Of a DNA stretch of 64,000 bases, positions 52,131-59,992 are shown piece after piece (position 1 is the first letter of the stretch; every line of letters starts with the position of its first letter). The translations under genes and the position numbers were made by a program. The DNA is from Dermabacter hominis NBRC 106157. GTDB taxonomy: Bacteria; Actinomycetota; Actinomycetes; Actinomycetales; Dermabacteraceae. Under the pieces are notes generated by a model. That model searched no databases. It saw only the letters and a program-made list of their open reading frames with translations, and was not told the origin of the DNA. The stretch covers positions 1 through 64,000 of the forward strand of contig NZ_BCSI01000007.1 in the NCBI RefSeq assembly GCF_001570785.1. The letters run 5' to 3'.

Positions 52131-52137
52131 TGATCCC

Positions 52138-53187
52138 ATGCCTTCGACACCTCAGCGGCGCTACGTGCCAATGCTCGATGTTGTGCGTATTTCGGCGATC
52201 GTCGCTGTCGTAGGTATCCACTGTCTCGCGCCCGCCGCCACTGTCGAAAACGCCCCCTGGGCTCTCGTTGTGTTCCGCTCGATGCTGAACGTCGCAGTGC
52301 CCGTGTTCATCATGATCTCCGGCGCCCTGAACCTCGCCCCGGTGGCGATGCGCAAAGGGGCATGGCCGTTTCTGCGTTCGCGTTTCGCGCGGCTCATTCC
52401 CGCGACCATCGTGTGGACGCTCGTGTATGGCGTTGTGATCAATGGCGCGGTTCTGGGTCGTGACCTGACCGCGGAGCGGCTAGGCAAGGAAGCGCTCATG
52501 GGGGATCAGTCCCCACAGCTGTACTTTCTATGGCTAATCATGGGCCTTTCCATCATTACCCCCGTGCTCGGCTCGTTCGTTGCGCATTCGAAAGCGCGTG
52601 CGTGGGCAGCCACCGGTGTGAGCCTCGCGTGGGGTTTGTCGGTGTATCTCGCTCCGAACGCGTTTGAGGCGGTCGGGCAACCCACGGGCGTGATTTCCGG
52701 GGCGGTGCTCACCTACTGGATTTTCTACGTAGGGCACTACCTCGCCGGTCACGTCGCGTTCGCCCACCCGGTCCGACGGCGCCTTGCCCCCGCCGTGCTC
52801 GCCCTCGGTTTCGCGCTGCTCGCGGTTCTCGGCGTGTGTGGCGGTCTCGGTATTGAGAACGAGGGATGGGGCAAGCTCGTCAGCGGCAACTACCGATCAC
52901 CCTTGAGTGTCGGTGCATCGTTTGCGCTCGTGGCGGGCCTTCTTGCCGTGAGCCGCGAGTGGGAGGTTTCCGATCGTGTGCAGGGTGTGTTGCGGCGCCT
53001 CGGCGATGCGTCGTTCGGCGTGTTTCTGTGCCATTTCGTTGTGCTCATCGGTGTGCGCCTCCTCGTGCCCGGGCTCGATTCGAGTGGAACGCTCTCGTGC
53101 GTGGGCGCATGGGTGCTCGTGCTCGGGCTTTCGTGGGCGGTGTCGCTTGTCGCGGCGCGAATCCCTTGTGTGCGAGCGGTGTTTTAG
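52138..53187 (+). CDS. Acyltransferase 3 family membrane protein
   Basis: A 349-residue protein with about ten membrane helices and the acyltransferase-3 pattern: 'RRYVPMLDVVRISAIVAVVG' followed by the conserved His ('GIHCLAP') and Arg-containing 'FLRSRFARLIPATIVWTLVY'; 'GDASFGVFLCHFVVLIGVRL' closes the fold. Such proteins add acetyl or other acyl groups to sugars of surface polysaccharide or peptidoglycan. The upstream frame to 52069 overlaps the permease and is not used. Substrate unknown. Confidence 0.88.
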   Translation: MPSTPQRRYVPMLDVVRISAIVAVVGIHCLAPAATVENAPWALVVFRSMLNVAVPVFIMISGALNLAPVAMRKGAWPFLRSRFARLIPATIVWTLVYGVVINGAVLGRDLTAERLGKEALMGDQSPQLYFLWLIMGLSIITPVLGSFVAHSKARAWAATGVSLAWGLSVYLAPNAFEAVGQPTGVISGAVLTYWIFYVGHYLAGHVAFAHPVRRRLAPAVLALGFALLAVLGVCGGLGIENEGWGKLVSGNYRSPLSVGASFALVAGLLAVSREWEVSDRVQGVLRRLGDASFGVFLCHFVVLIGVRLLVPGLDSSGTLSCVGAWVLVLGLSWAVSLVAARIPCVRAVF

Positions 53188-53357
53188 CGCCGCGGCCTCG
53201 TAAGACGCCTGGTAACCGTCGGACCCCGCCTGCCGCTCGAGCGTGCGGCCTTTCCTTCACAACCTCCACACTTTGCAAAGTCTTTACTTTTTGCGTGGGG
53301 CGCGGGAAGATATGTCAGCACGCACTTCCCTTGTGCTGATGTCTAAAGGAGATATCC

Positions 53358-54218
53358 ATGTCGATGAGGTCCACGTTCCGCGGCGCATCCGCCGCGTTCG
53401 CCGCCGCGCTTGTGCTCGCTTCGTGCGGGGCTACGGGCGGTGAGGTATCCACGCCAACCGAGACCCCCACCCACGCACCCGAAACGGCGAAGCCGAGCCC
53501 CACCCAGATTCCCTCGGCCAAAGAAACCGATAAGCCGAGTGCGGAGCCGAGCGCGAGCGAGTCACCGAGCAGCGAGCCGAGTGAGAAGCCTTCGGCCGAA
53601 TCCGGGGGAGAGGTCACTTCGGCCCCTGCTATGGTTGCCCACATCACGAACGATGATGACCCCGAGATCGGTGATTTTCCCGTCTCGAAGGATGAGATCG
53701 CCAAGGCGATCACGGACGTCGTTCCCGATGACGCTTCGGCAAGCGTCGAATGCGATTCAGACGTGGACATCACGGCTGGTAAACCGAAGACGCACTGCAC
53801 CGTAAAGGGCGAAAACAAGACGACCGAGGCCTACGTGTACGGAACGTTTTCGAGCGTGCAAGGCACCGGCCTCCTGGTCGGTTTCGAGAAGGACTTCGAC
53901 CCCTCGCTTACCGCGAAGTTCACCGAAACCGGAACCGAAGTGTATGCCTACGGCGCGGGCGGCATGTGGGCGGCTGACGCACCGGCTGATGGCGCAAATG
54001 TTTCGAAAAAAGCGCTCAAGGCGATGGAGGCCTTCGAGATCCCGGTTTCGAAGTTCGAATGCACGGGTGAAATGTTCATTCCGGAAGGTCGCAATTCGCA
54101 GGTGTGCCCTTTCGAAGCTGAATGGGGCAAGGGCGAGGCGACCGTGATTGCGGCAACGATCCTCAACGCGCAGGAATCGGGTGTGCTCGTTGTTCTCCCG
54201 ACCCCCGCGGACGGCTGA
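53358..54218 (+). CDS. Lipoprotein with DUF4333-like domains
   Basis: A 286-residue exported lipoprotein: lipobox L-A-S-C at about residues 20-23 after 'AAFAAALVL'; a Ser/Pro/Glu/Thr-rich spacer (25-85); then two similar modules with paired cysteines (about 110-160 'SVECDSDVDITAGKPKTHCT' and 200-270 'FECTGEMFIPEGRNSQVCPF') in the style of DUF4333. Function unknown. ATG follows AAAGGAGATATCC, a strong ribosome site, and a small hairpin (AGCAC...GTGCT, 53317-53337) lies just before it. Possible weak terminator GCCGC/GCGGC at 53230-53253 separates it from the acyltransferase. Confidence 0.82.
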   Translation: MSMRSTFRGASAAFAAALVLASCGATGGEVSTPTETPTHAPETAKPSPTQIPSAKETDKPSAEPSASESPSSEPSEKPSAESGGEVTSAPAMVAHITNDDDPEIGDFPVSKDEIAKAITDVVPDDASASVECDSDVDITAGKPKTHCTVKGENKTTEAYVYGTFSSVQGTGLLVGFEKDFDPSLTAKFTETGTEVYAYGAGGMWAADAPADGANVSKKALKAMEAFEIPVSKFECTGEMFIPEGRNSQVCPFEAEWGKGEATVIAATILNAQESGVLVVLPTPADG

Positions 54219-54339
54219 CGTACACACTCGTGGCGTTGCCCACCTGGCTCGTGCGTGGATTCGCGCGCGCGAGGCGGTGGGGCTATATTAGGGAGCGCTT
54301 CGATCTCGGTGTGCCGTGAAACCCGGTGTCGAAGTACCC

Positions 54340-54423
54340 GCGCAAGTGGCGGAATTGGTAGACGCGCACGGTTCAGGTCCGTGTGCCTTTGCGGGCGTGG
54401 GGGTTCAAGTCCCCCCTTGCGCA
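54340..54423 (+). tRNA. tRNA-Leu (anticodon CAG)
   Basis: Eighty-four bases with acceptor GCGCAAG/CTTGCGC, D-arm GGCGGAATTGGTAGACGC, anticodon loop TTCAGGT in stem CACGG/CCGTG giving CAG, a variable arm TGCCTTTGCGGGCGT, and T-arm GGGGTTCAAGTCCCC. The long variable arm marks a class II tRNA. CCA not encoded. Confidence 0.95.
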
Positions 54424-54498
54424 CCCCATGCGGGCCCCTCCTACGGGAGGGGCTTTCGCGTATCTGCACGCGTGTACTCGGGTGAGGGGTTGAGCAGC

Positions 54499-54966
54499 AT
54501 GAGTGAGGAGACGCCCTCGGGCTCGCACACAAACGCATGGCTCGGTGCCGTGGGGGAGGGTGCGGGGTTCATTCCGACGGCTGCCGATCGGGCCGCCGCT
54601 GCCGGCGTTTTTGACAACCTTCCCCTCGCGGGTGCGCAGCTCGAGCTTCCGGACGTGCACGATCCCGACTGGTGGATTAAATCGCGCATTTCCTCCGGCG
54701 AATTCGATCGCGAGGCGCTGCTGCCCGCCGCTGTGGTGCTGCGCAAGGAGCACGATATGCTCGCGCATACTCTTCGCTCGCTCCCATCAGAAGACGCGGT
54801 GCGCGAATACCTCGAGGATTACAACGCTCGGGCGCGCCGCGAAAATAGCGCGGCGGTCCGTGACGCTTCGCTGCGGCCCGCCTCAAGCGAGAAACCTCCG
54901 CTTCTCGTGCCTCTCGTCGATGTCGAGGGCTGGGTCTCTCGCTGGAGCCGCCTCCGCCAGCTGTGA
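54499..54966 (+). CDS. DUF1992 (DnaJ homologue subfamily C member 28-like) protein
   Basis: A 155-residue cytosolic protein. Residues about 20-85 match DUF1992: 'AAAGVFDNLPLAGAQLELPD' followed by 'VHDPDWWIKSRISSGEFDRE' and 'LLPAAVVLRKEHDML'. There is no J domain, as is normal for the bacterial forms. Function unknown. ATG 54499 follows GAGGGG at nine bases; a TTG at 54490 is an alternative. It is convergent with the DJ-1/PfpI gene, and both stop codons lie in one hairpin. Confidence 0.85.
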   Translation: MSEETPSGSHTNAWLGAVGEGAGFIPTAADRAAAAGVFDNLPLAGAQLELPDVHDPDWWIKSRISSGEFDREALLPAAVVLRKEHDMLAHTLRSLPSEDAVREYLEDYNARARRENSAAVRDASLRPASSEKPPLLVPLVDVEGWVSRWSRLRQL

Positions 54967-54996
54967 GGGCGTGCCGCCCTGCTGTGCACGCCCTCA
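54964..54996. terminator. Symmetric hairpin containing both convergent stop codons
   Basis: TGAGGGCGTG (54964-54973) pairs with CACGCCCTCA (54987-54996). The first three bases are the TGA of the DUF1992 gene and the last three are the TGA of the minus-strand gene. There is no T-run, so it would be a non-canonical bidirectional terminator. Confidence 0.55.
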
Positions 54997-55608
54997 GGGC
55001 AGAGGGGGCGCGGCGGCGAAGGGATCCGAATCGCTATCGGTGTTGGCCGTGTATTCGGCCTTCGCGAGGGCCCGATCACGTGCCTCGGGACCGCACAGGG
55101 AGGCGATGAGGGCTGCGGTCATGTCCATCCCAGCGGCCACGCCCGAGGACGTCCAGCGATCGCGATCCTCAACCCAGCGAGCCTCCCTCTGCCAGGCAAC
55201 CGTCTGACCGAAGGTGCGCGCCCACTCGAACGCGGCTTTATTGCTCGTTGCGCGGTAGCCTTCGAGCAGCCCAGCCGAAGCGAGGAGCGCCGAGCCCGTG
55301 CACACGGACGCGAGGAGCCGGGCACGCGTGCCAACCTCGGTAAGCCACGCGAGAAACGGCGCATCGTCGACGAGCGTTCGCGTGCCGGGCCCTCCCGGGA
55401 CGAGAAGGATGTCGATCGGCTCCTTGGAGAGCTCCCGGAACGAACGGCCACACTCCACGCGAAGGCCTTGCGCGCTCGAGACGAGACCCGCCTCGGGCCC
55501 CACAAAGTCGAGCGTGATGCCCTCGACGTGGCTCAAAAGCTCAACCGGCCCGCACACGTCAAGCAGCTCGAATGCGTCAAAGAGGACGACGCTTACTCGT
55601 CTCGTCAT
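54994..55608 (-). CDS. DJ-1/PfpI family protein
   Basis: A 204-residue protein of the DJ-1/PfpI (class I amidotransferase-like) family. The nucleophile is C103 in 'LLASVCTGSALLASAGLL' at the elbow; an acidic residue near the N-terminus ('FDAFELLDVCGPVELLS', E14 or D17) and 'AGMDMTAALIASLCG' complete the picture. Close relatives are isonitrile hydratases and the sensor half of GATase1-AraC regulators; here there is no DNA-binding domain. It starts three bases behind the GH25 gene, whose end supplies the AAAGGAG ribosome site. Confidence 0.87.
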   Translation of the reverse strand: MTRRVSVVLFDAFELLDVCGPVELLSHVEGITLDFVGPEAGLVSSAQGLRVECGRSFRELSKEPIDILLVPGGPGTRTLVDDAPFLAWLTEVGTRARLLASVCTGSALLASAGLLEGYRATSNKAAFEWARTFGQTVAWQREARWVEDRDRWTSSGVAAGMDMTAALIASLCGPEARDRALAKAEYTANTDSDSDPFAAAPPLP

Positions 55609-55611
55609 CGA

Positions 55612-56445
55612 TTACTCTCCTTTGAGATGCGCTGGTCGAATCACGTCAATATCGACCTTCGTGGAAATTCCGTCAACTGTGCCGTCAAAACGCAGCTGCC
55701 ATACCGCCCAGCGATCCTTCTCGGGACGCGAGGACTCGGAAAAGAGCCAGGTTGGGCGACCTTCGGCGTGCGGGAGGTCGTAGTGGCGCCGCCACTCGGC
55801 ACTCGAGTAGATCACGAGCTTTCGCCCCCACGCCTTTTCGACAATGCTCACGAAGTCTGCGACTTCCGCGTTTGCGTGCTGCGCCTCGGGGCGTTCGTCG
55901 CACGCGCCATCAAACTCGAGGTCGAGGGCGGGTGGAAGCGCACCCGAATCCGGCGGGGCCGCCTTCAAGAAATCGCGTGCCTGGTCCGCGCCGGGGGAGC
56001 ACAGCGTGAAGTAGTGGTAGGCGCCCGGGGTGATGCCGCTTTTCGTGGCGCCCTTCCAGTTCGAGGCGAATTTCGGGTCGGTATAGCCGGTGCCCTCGGT
56101 CGCCTTGATGTACGCAAAGCTCACGCCCGCATCGGCGACATCGCCCCAGTCAATCGTCTTTTGGTGCGAGGACACATCGATGCCGAGGCTTTCGCCCTCG
56201 CGCAGATCCACACCGCGCGGCAGATTTGTGAGCGCGGAGGCATCCGCGGGGGTGTCCGGGATGGTCATCACGCGCGCCTTCGCGGGTGCGGGCGCGGCGG
56301 GGACCGCCCGTTGGTCCGACGGTTGCCCAGCCGCAATGGTGCTCACGAGCGTGCCAATCGAGACGAGCATGCAGGACGCGGCGAAGATGGCGACGATCGC
56401 TTTGTATTGGCGCCGATAGACGTCGGCGCGAGAAAAGCGCGGCAT
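55612..56445 (-). CDS. GH25 lysozyme (N-acetylmuramidase), membrane-anchored or secreted
   Basis: A 277-residue protein. Residues 16-38 are a signal anchor; about 40-85 a Pro/Ala-rich spacer; 85-277 the GH25 barrel with 'GIDVSSHQKTIDW' (D90), 'AYIKATEGTGYTD', and catalytic D175-L-E177 in 'PPALDLEFDG'. Such enzymes cut the MurNAc-GlcNAc bond of peptidoglycan. No extra wall-binding domain is present, so it is more likely a housekeeping autolysin than a phage lysin. ATG lies six bases after TACACT. Operon with the DJ-1/PfpI gene; divergent from selO. Confidence 0.92.
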   Translation of the reverse strand: MPRFSRADVYRRQYKAIVAIFAASCMLVSIGTLVSTIAAGQPSDQRAVPAAPAPAKARVMTIPDTPADASALTNLPRGVDLREGESLGIDVSSHQKTIDWGDVADAGVSFAYIKATEGTGYTDPKFASNWKGATKSGITPGAYHYFTLCSPGADQARDFLKAAPPDSGALPPALDLEFDGACDERPEAQHANAEVADFVSIVEKAWGRKLVIYSSAEWRRHYDLPHAEGRPTWLFSESSRPEKDRWAVWQLRFDGTVDGISTKVDIDVIRPAHLKGE

Positions 56446-56451
56446 ACCGAA

Positions 56452-56525
56452 AGTGTAGTGGTCAAGCGCTCACGGATGTGGGTGCGACGCTAGGTGAGTA
56501 AACGTCGGAACGGACCCTGTAGCGT
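56452..56525. promoter_or_regulatory. Divergent leaderless promoters of the GH25 gene and selO
   Basis: Minus strand: TACACT (56452-56457), six bases, ATG 56445. Plus strand: TAGCGT (56520-56525), six bases, GTG 56532. Neither gene has a ribosome site. The two boxes are 62 bp apart and the start codons 86 bp apart. Confidence 0.5.
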
Positions 56526-56531
56526 GGTGGT

Positions 56532-58004
56532 GTGCCCTCCCAGTTTCCGACACTGACCACCCAGTTCGCGCGCGAGTTTCCCGATCTCGTGCGCGAGTGC
56601 GCGCCCAGCATCCCCACCGATACGCGCGTGGGGGCCGCGAATGCGCCGCTCGCGAGGGAGCTTGGGATTGATTCCGGGGCGGAAGTCGAGGCGGTCGAGG
56701 GCCTCGCGCGCAGCTTTTCGAATGCGCACAGCGCGCACGCGATGGCGTATTCGGGCCACCAGTTTGGCACGTTCTCGCCCGTCCTCGGCGACGGCCGCGC
56801 CCACCTCATGGGTGAGCTGACCTGCGGCGATGCGATCGTGGACGTGCACCTCAAGGGCAGCGGGCTCACGCCGTTCTCGCGTCCTGGATCGGACGGCAAA
56901 GCGCCGCTCAGCGCGATGTATCGCGAATACCTCATCTCGGAGGCGCTTGACGCCCTCGGCATTCCCACGAGCCGCGCGCTCGCGGTTCTCGAGACGGGGG
57001 AGCGGATCAGGCGCCGCGCACCCGAGCCGGAACCCGCGGGGATCCTCGTCCGCACGGCTTCAAGCCACGTCCGCGTGGGCACCTTCCAGTTTGCGAGGAT
57101 CGCGGGCGATCAGGGAGCAATCGCGGCGGATACGCGCGACAAGCTCGTGCGATTCGTCCTCGATCGGTACTACCCCGGATGGGAAGAGCGTGCCGACGCT
57201 CGCCGGAGGCCAGCGCTTGCTCTCCTTCGCGGCGTTGCCGCACGCCAGGCGCGGCTCGTGGCGCAGTGGATGGGGGTGGGGTTCGTGCACGGCGTTCTCA
57301 ATACCGACAACGTCAGCGTTGCGGGCGAATCGATCGACTTTGGGCCGTGTGCCTTCCTCGATCGGTACGAGGCCGGGGCGTGCTTCAGCTCGATCGACAC
57401 CGGCGGCCGCTACGCCTACGACCAGCAGCCAACCATCACGCAGTGGAACCTCGCGCGCTTCGCAGAGTCCCTCCTCGACCTCATCGATCCGGATCCGCAG
57501 CGCGCGATCGACGACGCGAGTGCGGTACTGGCGGAGTTTGAGGTGGAGTACCGCGCTGCCTTCACGCGAGTGTTCGCGCGGAAGCTCGGAATCGAGGCGG
57601 AACCGGACGTCGCGTTGGTGCAGTTCGTTGCGAACACTCTCGAGTCCCTCGAGCGCGAGCACATGGACTTCACCCTGTTTTTCAGGGCCCTCGCCGAAGG
57701 AAAAAGCATCGATGGAGAGTTCGCCGCGGGCAGCGCGTGGCGAGCTGAACTCGAGGAGCTTCGCTCGCGCGGGGGAACGAGCCTCGAGCGCGCCGAGGCG
57801 CTCATGCGCGAGACGAACCCGATCTACATTCCCCGCAACCACCACGTCGAGGCAGCACTGCGCGACATCGAGCGCGGCGAGCGGGAAAAATTCGAGCGGC
57901 TCCTTACCGCGATTCGCGATCCGTGGACGCGCCGCGACGGATTCGAGGACCTCGAGGAGCCACCGGCTCACGCTCGATTCTTCACGAGTTTTTGCGGCAC
58001 GTGA
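56532..58004 (+). CDS. selO: SelO/YdiU family protein adenylyltransferase (pseudokinase fold)
   Basis: A 490-residue SelO protein. Family blocks: 'YSGHQFGTFSPVLGDGRAHL', 'DVHLKGSGLTPFSRPGSDGK' (the inverted nucleotide-binding Lys/Arg set), 'MGVGFVHGVLNTDNVSVAGE' (H-G-x-x-N-x-D-N) and 'IDFGPCAFLD' (DFG-like). SelO transfers AMP from ATP to Ser/Thr/Tyr of proteins in response to redox stress. The bacterial form lacks the C-terminal selenocysteine motif but ends 'FFTSFCGT', so a Cys remains near the tail. GTG 56532 is the only sensible start. It is convergent with the TPR-like gene, 21 bp apart. Confidence 0.95.
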   Translation: MPSQFPTLTTQFAREFPDLVRECAPSIPTDTRVGAANAPLARELGIDSGAEVEAVEGLARSFSNAHSAHAMAYSGHQFGTFSPVLGDGRAHLMGELTCGDAIVDVHLKGSGLTPFSRPGSDGKAPLSAMYREYLISEALDALGIPTSRALAVLETGERIRRRAPEPEPAGILVRTASSHVRVGTFQFARIAGDQGAIAADTRDKLVRFVLDRYYPGWEERADARRRPALALLRGVAARQARLVAQWMGVGFVHGVLNTDNVSVAGESIDFGPCAFLDRYEAGACFSSIDTGGRYAYDQQPTITQWNLARFAESLLDLIDPDPQRAIDDASAVLAEFEVEYRAAFTRVFARKLGIEAEPDVALVQFVANTLESLEREHMDFTLFFRALAEGKSIDGEFAAGSAWRAELEELRSRGGTSLERAEALMRETNPIYIPRNHHVEAALRDIERGEREKFERLLTAIRDPWTRRDGFEDLEEPPAHARFFTSFCGT

Positions 58005-58025
58005 GCCGCTTTCCCGAGGATCGAT

Positions 58026-59147
58026 TCAGCCGCCGAGCTCGAACGCGAAGCGCTCGAGCGGAGTGTGGCCCGCCTCGGTGACCGAGGCGGCGCGGTCATT
58101 CGTGCCATCGCGCTTATCGAACGCTTCCGCAAGGGGAAGCGCCGTGCTGCGCGCCGCTTCAATGAACTCCTCGACGGTTGTGTCTTCGCCGTTGAGGCCC
58201 TCGATCGCCATTGCGCCGTACCCGGCGCGCGTAAGCTCGCTCGCCACCACGATTAGCTGCTTGAGCGCCGCAAGGTACATGCTCGGGGCGAGACCCTCGT
58301 GGCGTACGTTCGGCAAGTGGCGCACGAAGAGCATCGCCGCCATGCGCACATTGCCCGTCGCGAGAAGGAACAGCATGTGGTCGATCTGGTGGCTGAGATG
58401 CATCGGTGAGGACATGATCAGCGGGTACGAAAACTCCGCGAGCGCCGCGGCCTCGGCAAGCCTCCCGGCGCGCGCGAAGGCGAACAACGCCTCCGAGGCG
58501 ATCGACTGGGGCTCTTCGGCGCACTCGTAGCCCCGGTCGAGGATTTCGTCCACGAGGCGAAGCGCTGCCTCCGGCTCGTCGATCTGCCACAAAATCGTGG
58601 CTTCCTGCGCCCTCGCGCACGCGTCGCAATTGGAGTATTCGTCGGGAGGGCACGCCTTGATGCGAGTGAGAACCTCGCGGGCTTCGTCGACATTGCCCGT
58701 CTCGAGCGCGAAAGAGAGTTCGGCCCACAGGATTCCGGCTTCCCCGGCTCCTTCGCGTTGATAGGCGGCGCGCATCATGTCGAGCGCGGAACGCACCTGG
58801 GACAGCGAGTACTGGGGGTAGCTCAGAAGCATGACCGTGAGCCACTTGTACCACCACAGGAGGTCGACGTCCGGCTGAGTCTCGAGAGGACGCACGGGGT
58901 AGCGAGAGGGATCGGAATCGTGCATGTGCGCGCACCACAGGAACAGTGTGAGCTGCTCCGTGGCCTCGGCTGCCTGGAAGGCGAAACCTACGAGCCTCAT
59001 GCGGATCTCGTACAGGGCTCGCTTATCGCCTCGTTCCTCCGCTAGCCGCTCGGCGCGCTTGCCGATCTCCCACCGCTCCCTTGGCGGCATGGGCGCGGGG
59101 GAATCGAAGCGGCGCGCGAGGCTTTCGAAGGTCTCTGTTTCGCTCAT
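58026..59147 (-). CDS. TPR-like helical protein of unknown function
   Basis: A 373-residue, mostly helical protein with no membrane segments. Repeated helix pairs rich in Ala/Leu/Glu ('[20 protein letters not shown]', '[20 protein letters not shown]') look like tetratricopeptide-type repeats. One '[10 protein letters not shown]' segment has C-x-x-C that may bind metal. ATG 59147 overlaps the nadE stop (ATGA), so it is translated with nadE; the longer frame to 59174 is not needed. I do not recognise the family; the operon suggests a stress or NAD-related role, which is inference only. Confidence 0.7.
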   Translation of the reverse strand: MSETETFESLARRFDSPAPMPPRERWEIGKRAERLAEERGDKRALYEIRMRLVGFAFQAAEATEQLTLFLWCAHMHDSDPSRYPVRPLETQPDVDLLWWYKWLTVMLLSYPQYSLSQVRSALDMMRAAYQREGAGEAGILWAELSFALETGNVDEAREVLTRIKACPPDEYSNCDACARAQEATILWQIDEPEAALRLVDEILDRGYECAEEPQSIASEALFAFARAGRLAEAAALAEFSYPLIMSSPMHLSHQIDHMLFLLATGNVRMAAMLFVRHLPNVRHEGLAPSMYLAALKQLIVVASELTRAGYGAMAIEGLNGEDTTVEEFIEAARSTALPLAEAFDKRDGTNDRAASVTEAGHTPLERFAFELGG

Positions 59148-59983
59148 CGCGACTCCGGGGTGCCCTTCCACCACGTGTCGGTGATGGTCACGGGCGTTGT
59201 GCGCTTGTGTCGCGACGAGAGATAGCGGCGCTCAATGTTCTCTGCGGAGGGCGCGGGGATGTCGCGGCCTTCGAGGTAGTCGTCGATGTCGTCGTAGCTC
59301 ACGCCGAGTTCGTCCTCGTCCGTGCGCCCGGGGTTGCCATCGAGCAGGTCGGCGGTCGGCACCTTGGTCCAGAGCGGATCCGGCGCGCCCAGATGCTCGA
59401 GAAGTGAGCGGATCTGGCGCTTATTGAGCCCGAAGAGAGGAAGGATGTCCGCGCCACCGTCACCAAACTTCGTAAAGAACCCGACCGTGGACTCGGCGGC
59501 GTGATCGGTGCCGATCACGAGGAGCCCCTCGTCACCGCCGATCGTGTACTGAGCGACCATGCGCAGGCGTGCCTTGATGTTGCCCGCGTTGAAATCGCTC
59601 GTCTCATGCCCCGCCGCAGACGCAAACTCGTGGCGAAGTGCATCCGCAGCGCCCTTGATGTTGATGGTCATCTCGCGGTCCGCGCCGATCCACGCCATTG
59701 CCGCGGCCGCATCGGCCTCATCGTGCTGCACCCCGTGTGGAAGGCGCACCGCGACGAAATGAGCGTCGCCGCCCTCGGCACGCACCTTCTGAACCGCGAG
59801 CTGAGCGAGGCGGCCCGCGAGAGTCGAATCGACGCCGCCGCTAATGCCGAGCACAAAACCGTTCGCGCCGGTCGAACGCAGGTACTCGGTCAGGAAAGCG
59901 ACGCGGCGCTCGATCTCTGCCGCAGGGTCGATCTGGGGCTTCACGCCCATCTCATCAATAATCGTTGCTTGGAGTTCGCGCAT
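59144..59983 (-). CDS. nadE: Ammonia-dependent NAD+ synthetase
   Basis: NadE of 279 residues, the short ammonia-dependent form without glutaminase domain. The P-loop is '[12 protein letters not shown]' (46-57); '[20 protein letters not shown]', '[20 protein letters not shown]' and '[13 protein letters not shown]' are family blocks. It amidates NaAD to NAD+ with ATP and ammonia. The ATG lies nine bases after the htpG stop; a TAGGCT box six bases before it could also start a leaderless message. Confidence 0.96.
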   Translation of the reverse strand: MRELQATIIDEMGVKPQIDPAAEIERRVAFLTEYLRSTGANGFVLGISGGVDSTLAGRLAQLAVQKVRAEGGDAHFVAVRLPHGVQHDEADAAAAMAWIGADREMTINIKGAADALRHEFASAAGHETSDFNAGNIKARLRMVAQYTIGGDEGLLVIGTDHAAESTVGFFTKFGDGGADILPLFGLNKRQIRSLLEHLGAPDPLWTKVPTADLLDGNPGRTDEDELGVSYDDIDDYLEGRDIPAPSAENIERRYLSSRHKRTTPVTITDTWWKGTPESR

Positions 59984-59992
59984 GGTCCCAGC

